From positions 845,560 through 881,984 of the forward strand of contig CP070713.1 in the NCBI GenBank assembly GCA_020351445.1: DNA of 36,425 nucleotides, given 5' to 3'. Below the pieces are notes generated by a model. It worked only from the letters and a program-made list of their open reading frames with translations. It did not search any database and had not been told where the DNA came from. The position numbers and the translations under genes were made by a program. Shown one piece after another: positions 17,674 through 26,432 of this stretch (position 1 is its first letter; each line of letters begins with the position of its first letter). Source of the DNA: Myxococcales bacterium (GTDB lineage: Bacteria > Myxococcota_A > Polyangia > Polyangiales > Houyiibacteriaceae).

Positions 17674-17808
17674 GTGGTGTTCGCGGAGTACACGCTGGTG
17701 ACAGGGGTCGTCGTTCTTGCGGCGGGTCTTGCGCTCTACGGGCTCGGCGTCCCCCTGGTCCAGGCTTACTACCTGACGAAACTCTTCATCCTTTTACCTA
17801 TTCCCTGA
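17674..17808 (+). CDS. Small membrane peptide resembling a leaderless Flp pilin
   Basis: A 43- or 44-residue frame starts at GTG 17674 or GTG 17677 after GAGGA (17666-17670) and ends with TGA at 17806. The peptide reads VVFAEYTLVTGVVVLAAG at its start, has one membrane segment of about 25 residues and ends LTKLFILLPIP. The AEYTLVTG stretch resembles VEYIIVLG of the Flp pilin encoded 16 bp downstream. With the 17674 start, Glu is residue 5 and Tyr residue 6, as in a mature Flp pilin, but there is no leader; an in-frame TGA lies at 17665. The spacing to GAGGA is better for 17677. It could be a pilus cofactor, a minor subunit or a leader peptide. No family is recognised with certainty. Confidence 0.55.
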   Translation: MVFAEYTLVTGVVVLAAGLALYGLGVPLVQAYYLTKLFILLPIP

Positions 17809-17815
17809 AAGGAGG
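17808..17815 (+). promoter_or_regulatory. Strong ribosome binding site of the Flp pilin gene
   Basis: AAAGGAGG lies 8 bases before the ATG at 17824 and is the best Shine-Dalgarno match in the Tad region. It fits high expression of a major pilin and fixes the start codon. Confidence 0.7.
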
Positions 17816-17823
17816 GCACACTC

Positions 17824-18009
17824 ATGAACAACGACGAAGAAAGCCACAGCACGCTCGTGCGCGATGAGCGTGGTCTTACGACCGTGGAGTACATCATCGT
17901 CCTCGGTTTGATTGCAGTCGTCGGGATTGCCGCTTGGCAGCAGTTTGGCGAGACCTTGATCGGCGAGGTCGAGGCAGCCGACGGTTACATCGCGGACGTG
18001 GTGCAGTAG
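17824..18009 (+). CDS. flp: Flp/Tad-type IVb pilin
   Basis: The 61-residue prepilin has a hydrophilic leader ending DERG, then LTTVEYIIVLGLIAVVGIAAW. Cleavage after this Gly would put Glu at +5 and Tyr at +6, the signature of Flp pilins. One hydrophobic helix and a short acidic tail follow. It would be matured by the peptidase encoded next and polymerised by the Tad machine. It is the main filament subunit by position and ribosome binding site strength. Confidence 0.93.
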   Translation: MNNDEESHSTLVRDERGLTTVEYIIVLGLIAVVGIAAWQQFGETLIGEVEAADGYIADVVQ

Positions 18010-18020
18010 CAGGCGGTCCG

Positions 18021-18566
18021 ATGAATGCGGCCGCTACCATCGCTGCTGGACTGGCCCTAGGCCTCGCGACGACGGCGGCGCTTTATGACTGGCGACGAGG
18101 CGAGATCCCAAACTGGCTGACCCTTCCGCCTATCGTATTTGCCCCGTTCGCCTACGGGCTCGCCTTTGGCATCGAGTATGCGCTTCACAGTCTTGCGGCC
18201 ACCTTTGTGAGCGCGCTCGTTCCGTACCTTCTGTTTCATCGCGGCGCGCTGGGTGGCGGCGATGTGAAGATATTTGGGGCCCTCGGGGCCATCAACGGGT
18301 TTGATCTTCTGGCCGGAATCGAGATCCAGCTCGCGGCACTCGCGGTGGCTATGGTTGTCGCCTGCAGTGCGCTGGCGTGGAAGGGTGTGTTACTGAGGAC
18401 CCTCGGCAACGCCCTTGCGCTGCCCTTCAACCCGTTGCTTCCGACTCGGTGGCGGCAGGAGCCATGTGAAGCATTGTCCGATCCGATTCGGATGGGCGGG
18501 GCAATCTTCATCGCGACCGGCATCTTCGCCGCTCCTCATCTCGTGCTTGCGTGGGGGGTGCTGTGA
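18021..18566 (+). CDS. tadV: Prepilin peptidase, TadV/CpaA type
   Basis: The 181-residue multi-pass membrane aspartyl protease has Asp23 in YDWRRGEIPNWLT and Asp81 in GGGDVKIFGALG, the two conserved aspartates of the A24 family. It lacks the methylase domain of PilD, as usual for TadV. It should cleave the leaders of the Flp pilin and the two TadE-like proteins. The ATG at 18021 is chosen because the longer frame (to 17934) lies within flp. The stop overlaps the GTG of the following gene (GTGA). Confidence 0.92.
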   Translation: MNAAATIAAGLALGLATTAALYDWRRGEIPNWLTLPPIVFAPFAYGLAFGIEYALHSLAATFVSALVPYLLFHRGALGGGDVKIFGALGAINGFDLLAGIEIQLAALAVAMVVACSALAWKGVLLRTLGNALALPFNPLLPTRWRQEPCEALSDPIRMGGAIFIATGIFAAPHLVLAWGVL

Positions 18567-19354
18567 CGCCGCCGCAGCCAACCGGCCGTCAGCTGTTCGC
18601 AGATCAGCGCGGCGTCGTCTTTCTGGAGTTCCTTATCGCGTTCGTTCCGATGTGGACGTTCTTCCTGTGTGTGGTTCAACTCGCTTTCATCACGCACGCA
18701 AACCTGATGGTGAAGCACGCAGCGGACTCGGCCGCGCGATCTGCTGTAGTCGTGCTGCCGGACGACCCCAACGAATACGGGGGCGAAGCCGAGATGAGCG
18801 TCGACCGCAATCGCGTGACCGCATCCGATATCTCGAGAGCACTCGGGCATGTGGGATCGGCGCTGCGGAGCAACCCGAGCTCCGACATGTTCGTGTCTGC
18901 GCTCTCCGAGGAAACATTGGTCAATCTCGGGAGGTCGCGGCTAAATACAATTCGACTGGCTGCGCACATTCCCTTGATGCCGCTTGCGCCCATGAACGTT
19001 GGTCGCGACTCCCAATTGAGCATTGCCAAGGCCATCGGCGACAAGCGAAAGCTCCTCAGCGCGCTTTACTACCAACCTTTCGCTCTCGCAGTGACCTTCC
19101 CCGGACTCGAAGAGGGCGTCGTAAGCGGCCCTGAAATCACGGTGCGCGTGACCTATGCCTACCAGTGCACGGTGCCGCTCGCACGCAGAATCCTGTGTGA
19201 GGTCTTTGGCGACCTTGAAGCGAAGGAAGAGCTGAGTGAAGCATTCTTTCCTCTTGCGCAGCGCTTCGTTGGCGGCCGTTTTCGAGCCCTGCACCACGAA
19301 ACGACGCTCATGATTCACGACGCGCCCTACGGATATCGAATGCGGGGTTCGTGA
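18563..19354 (+). CDS. TadE-like pseudopilin (first copy)
   Basis: The 263-residue protein begins MTPPQPTGRQLFADQRG, then VVFLEFLIAFVPMWTFFLC. The Gly with Glu at +5 is a prepilin cleavage motif. A single N-terminal membrane helix and a large extracytoplasmic domain with HAADSAARSAVVVLP are typical of TadE-family minor pilins. The GTG at 18563 overlaps the tadV stop and is preferred to the GTG at 18551. Such proteins are thought to sit at the base or tip of the Flp filament. The stop overlaps the next start. Confidence 0.85.
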   Translation: MTPPQPTGRQLFADQRGVVFLEFLIAFVPMWTFFLCVVQLAFITHANLMVKHAADSAARSAVVVLPDDPNEYGGEAEMSVDRNRVTASDISRALGHVGSALRSNPSSDMFVSALSEETLVNLGRSRLNTIRLAAHIPLMPLAPMNVGRDSQLSIAKAIGDKRKLLSALYYQPFALAVTFPGLEEGVVSGPEITVRVTYAYQCTVPLARRILCEVFGDLEAKEELSEAFFPLAQRFVGGRFRALHHETTLMIHDAPYGYRMRGS

Positions 19355-20559
19355 TGTCTGCCGGACGCCCAAACGTGATCCGAGATACGGGGGGATCCAT
19401 GATGCTGTTCTCCCTCTTCATGGCGCTCTTCCTGATCGGAACCATTTACTACGTCTTGGGCGTGGGCGACGCGGTGATCTACAGGCGCATCATGCAAGAC
19501 AGCGCCGATGCCGGAGCACACGCCGCATCGGTCATGGGTGCGAAAGGAATGAACCTTCATGCCCTGCTCAATGTCGTGATGGCGGTTACTGCGGGGATTC
19601 TCTTGGTCATTCGTAGCGTTGAAGTGCTCCTCGAGATCATTCTCTCCGTTCTCTATGGACTGGCCGCGTCGATCATCTTTGCCCCGAAAGCGGTTCCGCT
19701 CATCGGTGTCCTCACCCCGGTGGAGAGCACTGTCGAGAACGTGGGCGACACGGTGGAGCAATTTGTCCGGGTTGCCCACGACGCTCTGGATGCGGCTCAT
19801 CATGCGATTCAGCACGGCTATCCGTTGTTGGCGCAGGTTCGGGCGGTCGATGCGATGGCGTTCCAAGACGCTTACGACCCACCGGTAGCCGCCGGCTTTG
19901 TCGTGCCGCTACTCGGGCCGCGGCTACCCAACGGCGGGCGAGGTCTACCTATCGAAAAGGACGACGTTGGCACTCTCTGCGATCGGGCTGCGGACGGTCT
20001 GAGCAACAGGCTGAGCAGTGTGAGCTCTAAGGTCCCGAAATGGCTTCTGAGGTTTCTGGGCGGCGTCGTCAGCAGGGCACTACGGCTGGGCAAACGTAGG
20101 ACGTGCGCTGACGGCGTCGTCGAGTCACCTCGACGGGTCATCACGACCCGCACCGATGGGACCCTCGTTTGGTTGGGACACGAGGAGTTTCAATACCGGG
20201 CTTACGGAATTGGCAGGAGCGCCCACGAGAGTCATTGGAGGCACGGCGAGAACGGCATTCGAATGGCCCAAGGCGGCAATAACGACGGTCGTAGCTCCAC
20301 TCGCGATGCCCACGTCGTAGGTCGAATTGGCTTTGCTCAATCGGAATACTATTTCGACGGCGTCGAGCACAACTCCGAGTGGCTCTGGAAGCAAAGGTGG
20401 CGAGCGCGGCTCCGCCGATTCCGAATCTCACGAGGATGGATTCCAAGAGGGATTCTGAGCGCGTGCTCCAGCGCAAGAGGACGTGGCTCGCTCGACAGTC
20501 TGACGGGCCTCTGTGACGTCGCTCGGGATTTCTCAATCAACGCGGTCTCCGCCCATTGA
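19354..20559 (+). CDS. TadG-like pilus assembly protein
   Basis: The protein of about 401 residues has the TadE/TadG N-terminus: RDTGGSMMLFSLFMALFLIG, then QDSADAGAHAASVMGAKGMNLHALLNVV. Unlike its two neighbours it has no Glu at +5 after the Gly, so it is probably not processed, as for TadG proteins. A second hydrophobic stretch lies at about residues 70-105. The rest is extracytoplasmic and not assigned. Starts at GTG 19351 and ATG 19354 are both possible; both overlap the preceding stop. The C-terminal 70 residues are rich in Arg and Trp. Confidence 0.8.
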   Translation: MSAGRPNVIRDTGGSMMLFSLFMALFLIGTIYYVLGVGDAVIYRRIMQDSADAGAHAASVMGAKGMNLHALLNVVMAVTAGILLVIRSVEVLLEIILSVLYGLAASIIFAPKAVPLIGVLTPVESTVENVGDTVEQFVRVAHDALDAAHHAIQHGYPLLAQVRAVDAMAFQDAYDPPVAAGFVVPLLGPRLPNGGRGLPIEKDDVGTLCDRAADGLSNRLSSVSSKVPKWLLRFLGGVVSRALRLGKRRTCADGVVESPRRVITTRTDGTLVWLGHEEFQYRAYGIGRSAHESHWRHGENGIRMAQGGNNDGRSSTRDAHVVGRIGFAQSEYYFDGVEHNSEWLWKQRWRARLRRFRISRGWIPRGILSACSSARGRGSLDSLTGLCDVARDFSINAVSAH

Positions 20560-20566
20560 CGACACG

Positions 20567-21100
20567 ATGTCTGGGTCGTTTTCACAACTGCTGCGAGACA
20601 ACAAAGGCACGGTGCTGGCCGAAGCGCTCATCAGTCTGCCTTTCTTCATCGCGGCACTGGCAGGCGTCGTGGCGCTAAACGGCATGTACACGGCAAAGCT
20701 CGAGGCCAAAGCCCGCGCACGGCGCATGGCTTGGCTACAGGCGGACTCTGGCGACTGCCCCGCTCAAAGTTGTCGCAGCGGAGAGTGCGGACGCATTGAA
20801 GGCGAGATCCGAACGGGCGGGCTCGATGAGTTGCTCGCCGTGCACGATGGCCGCTTCTCTCTTGACTCTCTTCTCGGAGACGTGGGTCGCTTCCTCCTCG
20901 GGAAGGCAACCAATGGGGTCGGTGTGGCAGAGGGGTTCATTCCCGCGTTGGTGAGCTCGGGACGAACCTCCCAACATGGGGTGACGACACTGCTCTGCAA
21001 CACAACCCCGCGGCAGACGGATACTGACGGCAGCGTTCTCGAGCACGCTTGTCGGACCGGTCTACGCACAACGGAGTACGCGAGTGAAGTCTGTAGATAG
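20567..21100 (+). CDS. TadE-like pseudopilin (second copy)
   Basis: The 177-residue protein starts MSGSFSQLLRDNKG, then TVLAEALISLPFFIAALAGVVAL. Cleavage after the Gly gives Glu at +5, so it should be a TadV substrate. The external domain contains several cysteines (GDCPAQSCRSGECG near residue 70 and two or three near the end), suggesting disulfides. ATG 20567 lies 7 bp after the tadG stop; a GTG at 20513 in the same frame would overlap and is less likely. The 3' end overlaps the next gene by 17 bp. Confidence 0.8.
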   Translation: MSGSFSQLLRDNKGTVLAEALISLPFFIAALAGVVALNGMYTAKLEAKARARRMAWLQADSGDCPAQSCRSGECGRIEGEIRTGGLDELLAVHDGRFSLDSLLGDVGRFLLGKATNGVGVAEGFIPALVSSGRTSQHGVTTLLCNTTPRQTDTDGSVLEHACRTGLRTTEYASEVCR

Positions 21101-22067
21101 AAGCGAAGAACTGGGCCCCCGCCCGATTCCTGGAGGGTCGTTCCTAGGCTCGGTCTTGCGCTTGGGGCTCTTTCTGAGCGCTATTGGCGCGGTGACCTTC
21201 GGCCTCCTCCTTCGGTCTGTCCGGGCCGACGTCACAGAGCTCCTCTCGAAGGTTGGTGAACAGATGATGGAGTATCCGGGCGCACCTCAGGAGCCGGTGC
21301 GCCAACTTCAGCTGAACGGGGTCCGCGTCTCCTTTCGAACCCAGACGGTCAATGCCCCCTTTTCCGACGTTCTCGCTCACTATGAAACCGTCTGCGGAAC
21401 CCCAGCCGCTCGGCTGGCCAATCCCCCCACGAACCTATCGAGCGCGCACTCCAACTCTCTATCGATCCCCGAGGCCCTTCGCGCAATGGCCACTCAGGCT
21501 GTGCGAAATCAGAGTGTCGGCCACGTCGCTTGCCTCGACTTCGGCGACGCTCCCCAAGATCTAGGGGCACTCGCAAGCCGTTTCCTCAGCTTCGCCCGGA
21601 CTGGCGACCTACGAGCGGTCGGGAAACTCCGATACGTTCGCGCACGTCGCATCGCAGGCAGCTCCAACGACAAGACGCTCCTTTTCACGATGTGGGCAGA
21701 CTCCCCGATCCATCTCGACCGTATGCTGCCCCACGCGAGCGCGGATGCGGCGGGCCATGACCTGGTTGGGGTACCACGGCCAGCTGGTTCGCAACGCATC
21801 TTATCGGCGTGGGAAGCTCAGCAGCCGACCGGCGTCTTTGTCTACCGCGTCCCAGCAAGCTCGGCTGCAAACCTCGAGTCGTTCTATCGCGATCAGCTTC
21901 CTAGAAGCGGTTGGAGGATCATCGAGCGGAACCCGACGGAAACGATTCAGGTTGACGGCATCCGCATGCTCTCTGCCGAGAAGAACAATCGTCACGTCAC
22001 TGTCCTCGCTCATCCCGGCGAAGGGCTACAAACGCTTCTAACCGTTCTTGCCTCCGGGCCATCGTGA
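21084..22067 (+). CDS. Unknown Tad-locus membrane-anchored protein with two similar halves
   Basis: The 327-residue protein has one membrane segment near the N-terminus (about 22-44, SVLRLGLFLSAIGAVTFGLL) and a long extracytoplasmic part. Two stretches look related: VSFRTQTVNAPFSDVLAHYE (about 79-98) and GVFVYRVPASSAANLESFYR (about 252-271), each a strand followed by a helix with an Fx2V/LxxY/FY pattern, the second leading into SGWRIIE. I do not recognise the family. Its place between the pseudopilin genes and cpaB suggests an envelope part of the Tad machine (inference). The start is GTG 21084, overlapping the upstream stop. Confidence 0.75.
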   Translation: MKSVDRSEELGPRPIPGGSFLGSVLRLGLFLSAIGAVTFGLLLRSVRADVTELLSKVGEQMMEYPGAPQEPVRQLQLNGVRVSFRTQTVNAPFSDVLAHYETVCGTPAARLANPPTNLSSAHSNSLSIPEALRAMATQAVRNQSVGHVACLDFGDAPQDLGALASRFLSFARTGDLRAVGKLRYVRARRIAGSSNDKTLLFTMWADSPIHLDRMLPHASADAAGHDLVGVPRPAGSQRILSAWEAQQPTGVFVYRVPASSAANLESFYRDQLPRSGWRIIERNPTETIQVDGIRMLSAEKNNRHVTVLAHPGEGLQTLLTVLASGPS

Positions 22068-22083
22068 AGTCGGCACCGTGTCC

Positions 22084-22845
22084 ATGAATCGCACAGCCAT
22101 GCTCGCTTCAGTCGCTACCGCCGCCCTCGGGTTCGTTCTTCTCGCCATCTATGTGCGACAGTTTCAACGCGATGCCACGGGAGGCGAGCCCGTCGAGCTT
22201 CTAGCGATGAGACAGGACGTCGCAGCCGGGCTGCCGCTCACCGAGCAAATGCTGGTGTTGCGCACACTTCCCGAAAGTTACATCGAAGACCGCCAGGTCC
22301 TCGCGTCCGACCTTCCGAGGGTTCTTGGTGTCCGCGCGGCGATCAGCCTCGAAGCAAATCAGACTCTGCTGTGGACAGATCTGGCAACCACGCCGCATGA
22401 TCGAAGCTCGTTTTCGAGTCGCATTCCGAAGGGAATGCGGGCAATGAGCGTTGCCGGCGTGGGCCGGCGCGTGCTTGGCGATCTGCTGCGCCCCGGCGAC
22501 CGAGTCGACGTCTTGTTGACCAAGGCGAAACCGGGTTTGGAGGCGAAAGTTGTCACGGTACCGCTTCTGCAGAACACTCTCGTTCTCGCTGTGGGAGACA
22601 GGTTCGGCGCAACAGAGCAAGAAAGCCCCGCAGTCAGATCGAATTTGGTAACGCTCCTCGTCACCCTCGATCAAGCGAGCCTACTTGCCCAAGCTCGACG
22701 CGGCGGAACGCTGAGCCTCGTCTTGCGCAACGAGAATGACCTCGAGATCAATGAAGGTCTTGTCGAAACGGATGACTCCGACGTCCTCGAACAGGAGGAA
22801 CGAGCGCGCCGTCAACATCGCTTGCGAATTGAAAAGGTCGACTAG
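22084..22845 (+). CDS. cpaB: Flp pilus assembly protein CpaB (RcpC, SAF domain)
   Basis: The 253-residue protein has an N-terminal membrane helix (MLASVATAALGFVLLAIYV) and a SAF-like domain (EPVELLAMRQDVAAGLPLTEQML, then IPKGMRAMSVAGVGRRVLGDLLRPGDRVDVLLT). CpaB/RcpC is periplasmic, connects to the secretin and may bind peptidoglycan. The ATG at 22084 fits best; GTG 22078 is also in frame. The secretin gene follows immediately. Confidence 0.88.
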   Translation: MNRTAMLASVATAALGFVLLAIYVRQFQRDATGGEPVELLAMRQDVAAGLPLTEQMLVLRTLPESYIEDRQVLASDLPRVLGVRAAISLEANQTLLWTDLATTPHDRSSFSSRIPKGMRAMSVAGVGRRVLGDLLRPGDRVDVLLTKAKPGLEAKVVTVPLLQNTLVLAVGDRFGATEQESPAVRSNLVTLLVTLDQASLLAQARRGGTLSLVLRNENDLEINEGLVETDDSDVLEQEERARRQHRLRIEKVD

Positions 22846-22846
22846 G

Positions 22847-23998
22847 GTGTGGGGTTTGAAGAAAACGGCCTCTGTGGCGGGAGTCGCAGTCCTCATGACG
22901 GTGATCGAAGCAAACGGCGGAGCGGACATCGAGGAAGCCCGTCCGATCGTTCTGCGAGTCGGCGAGCAGAAGAGCCTATCGGCCAGGGGAATCCGGAGCT
23001 ACTCGGAGGGAGCGTCCGGGGTCGCGGATATTAGAGTCACGCGGGATCAGAGCCGATTCGTCATCGTCGGCAAGAAAGAGGGCACGACTTCGCTCCTTCT
23101 GATCACAAATGACGGCGGACAGCTGCAACACACGATTCGTGTGATCGCTGCAGGCGCCGATAAAGGGTTTGGAGGTCGGGAGAACATCCGCTTGGACCTG
23201 TACTTCGTGCTCATTCAGGACCGATACAGCCACCAGATCGGACTCAACTGGCCAGGGAATATTGGGAGTACGATCACGCCGTCCGAGGCAGCTATCTCGA
23301 TCACCGGCGGGAGTGGGCAAGCCACTCAGAGCGCGTTTCAGATCTTGCCTCAGACGTTCCTGCCGAGCTTCGATCTCGCCCAGGCCAAAGGTTGGGCGAA
23401 GATGTACCGGCAAGCGACACTGGTCACCGCCAACGGCACCGAAGCGGTGTTCTCGTCGGGCGGGGAGTTCAACGTTCAGGTTCAGAACAATCTGACCGTG
23501 AACGTGCAAGCCATCGAGTTCGGTACGAAGGTAAGTGTTCTTCCAAAGTATGACTCAAAGACCGGACGCATGGAGCTCGAAATCGTAGCGGATGTTTCGG
23601 ACTTGGATGCGGAGAAGGGGATTCAAAGGATCCCAGGTCGCATCACATCACACGTCGAGACGCTCGTGAACCTGGAACTAGGCCAGTCGGTTTCGTTGGC
23701 AGGGATTCGCGCCCGAACCGAGAGGCGAACGAAGAACGGCATTCCCGGACTTGCCCTCATCCCTTTCATTGGAGCGCTCTTCGGGACGCAGTCCCGCGAA
23801 ACCGAAGACAACGAGTCCTACATGTTGGTGGTCCCTTCGGTCGTGGAGCCGATCAGTCTGAGCCAACGGGATCGCGTTGAAGAAGCCATACGCGTATATG
23901 AGAGCTTTCATGGTGGGGTTGATTCCCACGCGCTCATGGATCAACCGCGCGTAGGGCGCGACTCGCTGCCCACGGGCGAACGTGAGCGCGTGCAATGA
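22847..23998 (+). CDS. cpaC: Tad secretin CpaC (RcpA)
   Basis: The 383-residue protein begins with a signal peptide (WGLKKTASVAGVAVLMTVIEANGGA). An N-terminal domain has IVLRVGEQKSLSARGIRSYS and VADIRVTRDQSRFVIVGKKEGTTSLLL. The secretin core ends with IPGLALIPFIGALFGTQ and ESYMLVVPSVVEP. These are typical of CpaC/RcpA outer-membrane secretins, which form the exit pore for the Flp filament. GTG 22847 lies one base after the cpaB stop; TTG 22856 (MKKTASVAG) is an alternative. The stop overlaps the ATG of the next gene (ATGA). Confidence 0.9.
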   Translation: MWGLKKTASVAGVAVLMTVIEANGGADIEEARPIVLRVGEQKSLSARGIRSYSEGASGVADIRVTRDQSRFVIVGKKEGTTSLLLITNDGGQLQHTIRVIAAGADKGFGGRENIRLDLYFVLIQDRYSHQIGLNWPGNIGSTITPSEAAISITGGSGQATQSAFQILPQTFLPSFDLAQAKGWAKMYRQATLVTANGTEAVFSSGGEFNVQVQNNLTVNVQAIEFGTKVSVLPKYDSKTGRMELEIVADVSDLDAEKGIQRIPGRITSHVETLVNLELGQSVSLAGIRARTERRTKNGIPGLALIPFIGALFGTQSRETEDNESYMLVVPSVVEPISLSQRDRVEEAIRVYESFHGGVDSHALMDQPRVGRDSLPTGERERVQ

Positions 23999-25575
23999 CA
24001 GCTGGCTTCGCAGTATCCGTGCTCATGCCAGACGGTTCGGAGCACAACATCAATGTTCCGAACACGGGCTCTCTGACAGTAGGCCGTGACCCCACCTGTC
24101 ACATCGTCCTGCCATCGCCCTCGGTCAGCCGAATCCACCTCCGGGTCGAGCGGAGTCCAGACGGAGTGCGGGTCATGGACCAGTCTTCCAACGGCACCAC
24201 CTTTGGTAACGAACCTCTGTCGGCTTTCGGAAGGGAACTGACGTCCGAGGCGCTTCATGTGGGGCCCTATGTCCTCAAGATTGCGCTGCTCGCTGATGCT
24301 GGTTTCGAGAGCGGCGCGTCGGCCGAGTTGAGGCGGCGAATTCACCGGTCGCTTCTCGATCACCTCGACCTCGCTTCTCTCGATGGCAGCGAAATGGATG
24401 CGCCACTCCTGCGGCCACGAGTAGTCAAGGCGCTCGAGCAGATCCTTTCGAGGTTCGAATCCGAGCTCTGCCCCCGGACCGATCGAGCGAAACTCGTTGC
24501 GGAGATGGCCGACGAGGCGCTCGGTCTTGGGCCGCTGCAGGAGCTTCTCGACGACGACGCGGTTTCCGAGATCATGGTCGTTGACCCGAACACGATCTAC
24601 GTCGAAAGGCAGGGCAAGCTCCGCCTGACGCCTTTGCGGTTCACCGATGACGAATCGTGTCGCGCCGCGATCGAACGGATCGTGACTCCGCTAGGGAGGC
24701 GCATCGACGAAAGCACACCACTGGTCGACGCACGATTGAAAGACGGTTCACGCGTCAACGCTATCATCCCGCCACTCGCACTGCGCGGGCCTTGCATCAC
24801 GATTCGCAAGTTTGCGCAACACCCGCTTCACATGGATCAGCTAGTCGCGTTGGGAAGCCTAAGCGATCAGATGGCGAGGTTCTTGAAGCGCTGCGTACGC
24901 GCCAAGAAGAACATAATCATTTCGGGAGGCACCGGTAGCGGTAAGACCACCTTGCTGAACGTTCTGTCTGCTGAAATCCCACCGGAAGAACGGATCGTCA
25001 CGATCGAAGACGCCGCGGAGTTGCGGCTGGAACAACCACACGTCGTCTCGCTCGAATCGAAGCCGCGCAACCTCGAGGGCGCCGGTGGCTACAGCATTCG
25101 CGACCTCGTGAAGAACGCGCTGCGGATGCGCCCAGACAGAATCATCGTCGGAGAGTGCAGAGGTGGGGAGGCGATCGACATGTTGCAGGCGATGAACACT
25201 GGCCACGAGGGTTCCATGACGACGGCTCACGCAAACAGTGCCGGTGAAGCACTCAAGCGTGTCGAGACTCTTTGTATGATGGCGGGCCTAGACCTGTCAC
25301 ATAGAACTGTCCGCGAACAGATCTCCGGAAGCGTTCACATAGTCATTCAGCAGACTCGATTCTCTGACGGGGCTCGTCGCCTGACGTCCGTCACCGAAGT
25401 CGGCCAGTTGGGCGAGGACGGTGAGCTCATCCTCCATGACATTTTCGCCTTCCATCGCACCGGCACGAACTCCTCAGGCGAGGTGTTGGGGCAGCATCGG
25501 ACGACGGGCTACGTGCCAAGCTTCCTCGACGAGTTCATCACGCAGGGGCTGATCGACGGCGGGGAGTACTTGTGA
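23995..25575 (+). CDS. cpaF: Tad motor ATPase CpaF/TadA with N-terminal FHA domain
   Basis: The 526-residue protein fuses an FHA domain (about 25-80: [32 protein letters not shown]) to a CpaF/TadA ATPase. Walker A GGTGSGKT lies at 311-318, then [32 protein letters not shown] and [15 protein letters not shown]. The motor powers Flp assembly, and possibly retraction, at the inner membrane. The FHA domain should bind a phosphothreonine protein, linking the machine to a Ser/Thr kinase such as the one at 12633-14114 (inference). It overlaps cpaC upstream and tadB downstream by 4 bp each. Confidence 0.94.
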   Translation: MTAGFAVSVLMPDGSEHNINVPNTGSLTVGRDPTCHIVLPSPSVSRIHLRVERSPDGVRVMDQSSNGTTFGNEPLSAFGRELTSEALHVGPYVLKIALLADAGFESGASAELRRRIHRSLLDHLDLASLDGSEMDAPLLRPRVVKALEQILSRFESELCPRTDRAKLVAEMADEALGLGPLQELLDDDAVSEIMVVDPNTIYVERQGKLRLTPLRFTDDESCRAAIERIVTPLGRRIDESTPLVDARLKDGSRVNAIIPPLALRGPCITIRKFAQHPLHMDQLVALGSLSDQMARFLKRCVRAKKNIIISGGTGSGKTTLLNVLSAEIPPEERIVTIEDAAELRLEQPHVVSLESKPRNLEGAGGYSIRDLVKNALRMRPDRIIVGECRGGEAIDMLQAMNTGHEGSMTTAHANSAGEALKRVETLCMMAGLDLSHRTVREQISGSVHIVIQQTRFSDGARRLTSVTEVGQLGEDGELILHDIFAFHRTGTNSSGEVLGQHRTTGYVPSFLDEFITQGLIDGGEYL

Positions 25576-26432
25576 CGGTTGACTCGTTCTCGCTGTTGTT
25601 CCTCGCTGGCGCACTCCTCGTTGGTGGATGCGCTGCAATCATGTACTTCGGACTCTCGGTCGAGGGAAATCCAGTCGAGCGAATGCTCAAGAACTACGCG
25701 GCTCGCTTGGAGCGGCATTCGGGCTTCCTTCTACTGTCGTTTCGTGGAGCGCAGATCGCGAGAGCCCAAGTCATCGTTTGCCTCGCGGCCGTCGCGCTGT
25801 TCGCCGTCACCCAAAGCCCCGGTGTTGTGCTACTCGGTTCGGTTGCAGCCGTAGCCCCGCCCTTTCTGTTGTGGAAGCGACACGCCGCGCGAGTTGCCCA
25901 ACTCGAACGTCAGCTCGACACCTGGTTGTTGATGTTGGCGGGCGCGTTGAAGGCTACTGCCTCCGTAGGCGAAGCCATCGGCTCGACTGTTTCCTTGGTG
26001 CCAAAGCCGTTCAGTGAAGAGGTCGACCTCTTGGTCAAAGAGATCCGCCTTGGCGCTCCTCTCGACCGCGCCGTGAATGCGATGGCTCACCGAATCAACA
26101 GCACAACGATATCTGGAGCTCTCGCAACGATAGTCGTTGCGAGGCAAACCGGTGGCGACTTGCCCCGGACTCTGGAACAGGCGGCGGCGGCCCTACGAGA
26201 AGCGGCTCGGCTCGAAGGCGTGCTCCGAACCAAGACCGCGGAGGGCCGCGGGCAGGTGCTCGTCCTAGCTTCTGTGCCCTTTGTTCTCTGCGTCATCATT
26301 GCTTGGTTGGATCGCAGCTGGTTCGACCCGATGTTGAACCACCAGGTTGGGAGAGCAATTCTCGCCGTCTGTGCGCTGGTCTGGTGCGGCGCTTCGTTTT
26401 GGGCTCACCACATCGCGAAGGCCGACCTGTGA
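25572..26432 (+). CDS. tadB: Tad inner-membrane platform protein TadB
   Basis: The 286-residue type II secretion F-family protein has an N-terminal helix (SLLFLAGALLVGGCAAIMYFG), a central pair of helices, the T2SSF cytoplasmic domain (LDTWLLMLAGALKATASVGEAI; RQTGGDLPRTLEQAAAALREA) and C-terminal helices. With TadC it forms the platform that the motor turns. The start GTG 25572 overlaps the upstream TGA. Confidence 0.92.
   Translation: MTVDSFSLLFLAGALLVGGCAAIMYFGLSVEGNPVERMLKNYAARLERHSGFLLLSFRGAQIARAQVIVCLAAVALFAVTQSPGVVLLGSVAAVAPPFLLWKRHAARVAQLERQLDTWLLMLAGALKATASVGEAIGSTVSLVPKPFSEEVDLLVKEIRLGAPLDRAVNAMAHRINSTTISGALATIVVARQTGGDLPRTLEQAAAALREAARLEGVLRTKTAEGRGQVLVLASVPFVLCVIIAWLDRSWFDPMLNHQVGRAILAVCALVWCGASFWAHHIAKADL

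Noticed and set aside
17622-17867. 81-residue frame upstream of flp
   Set aside because: Very Arg-rich, overlaps both the micropeptide and flp in another frame, and has no motif.
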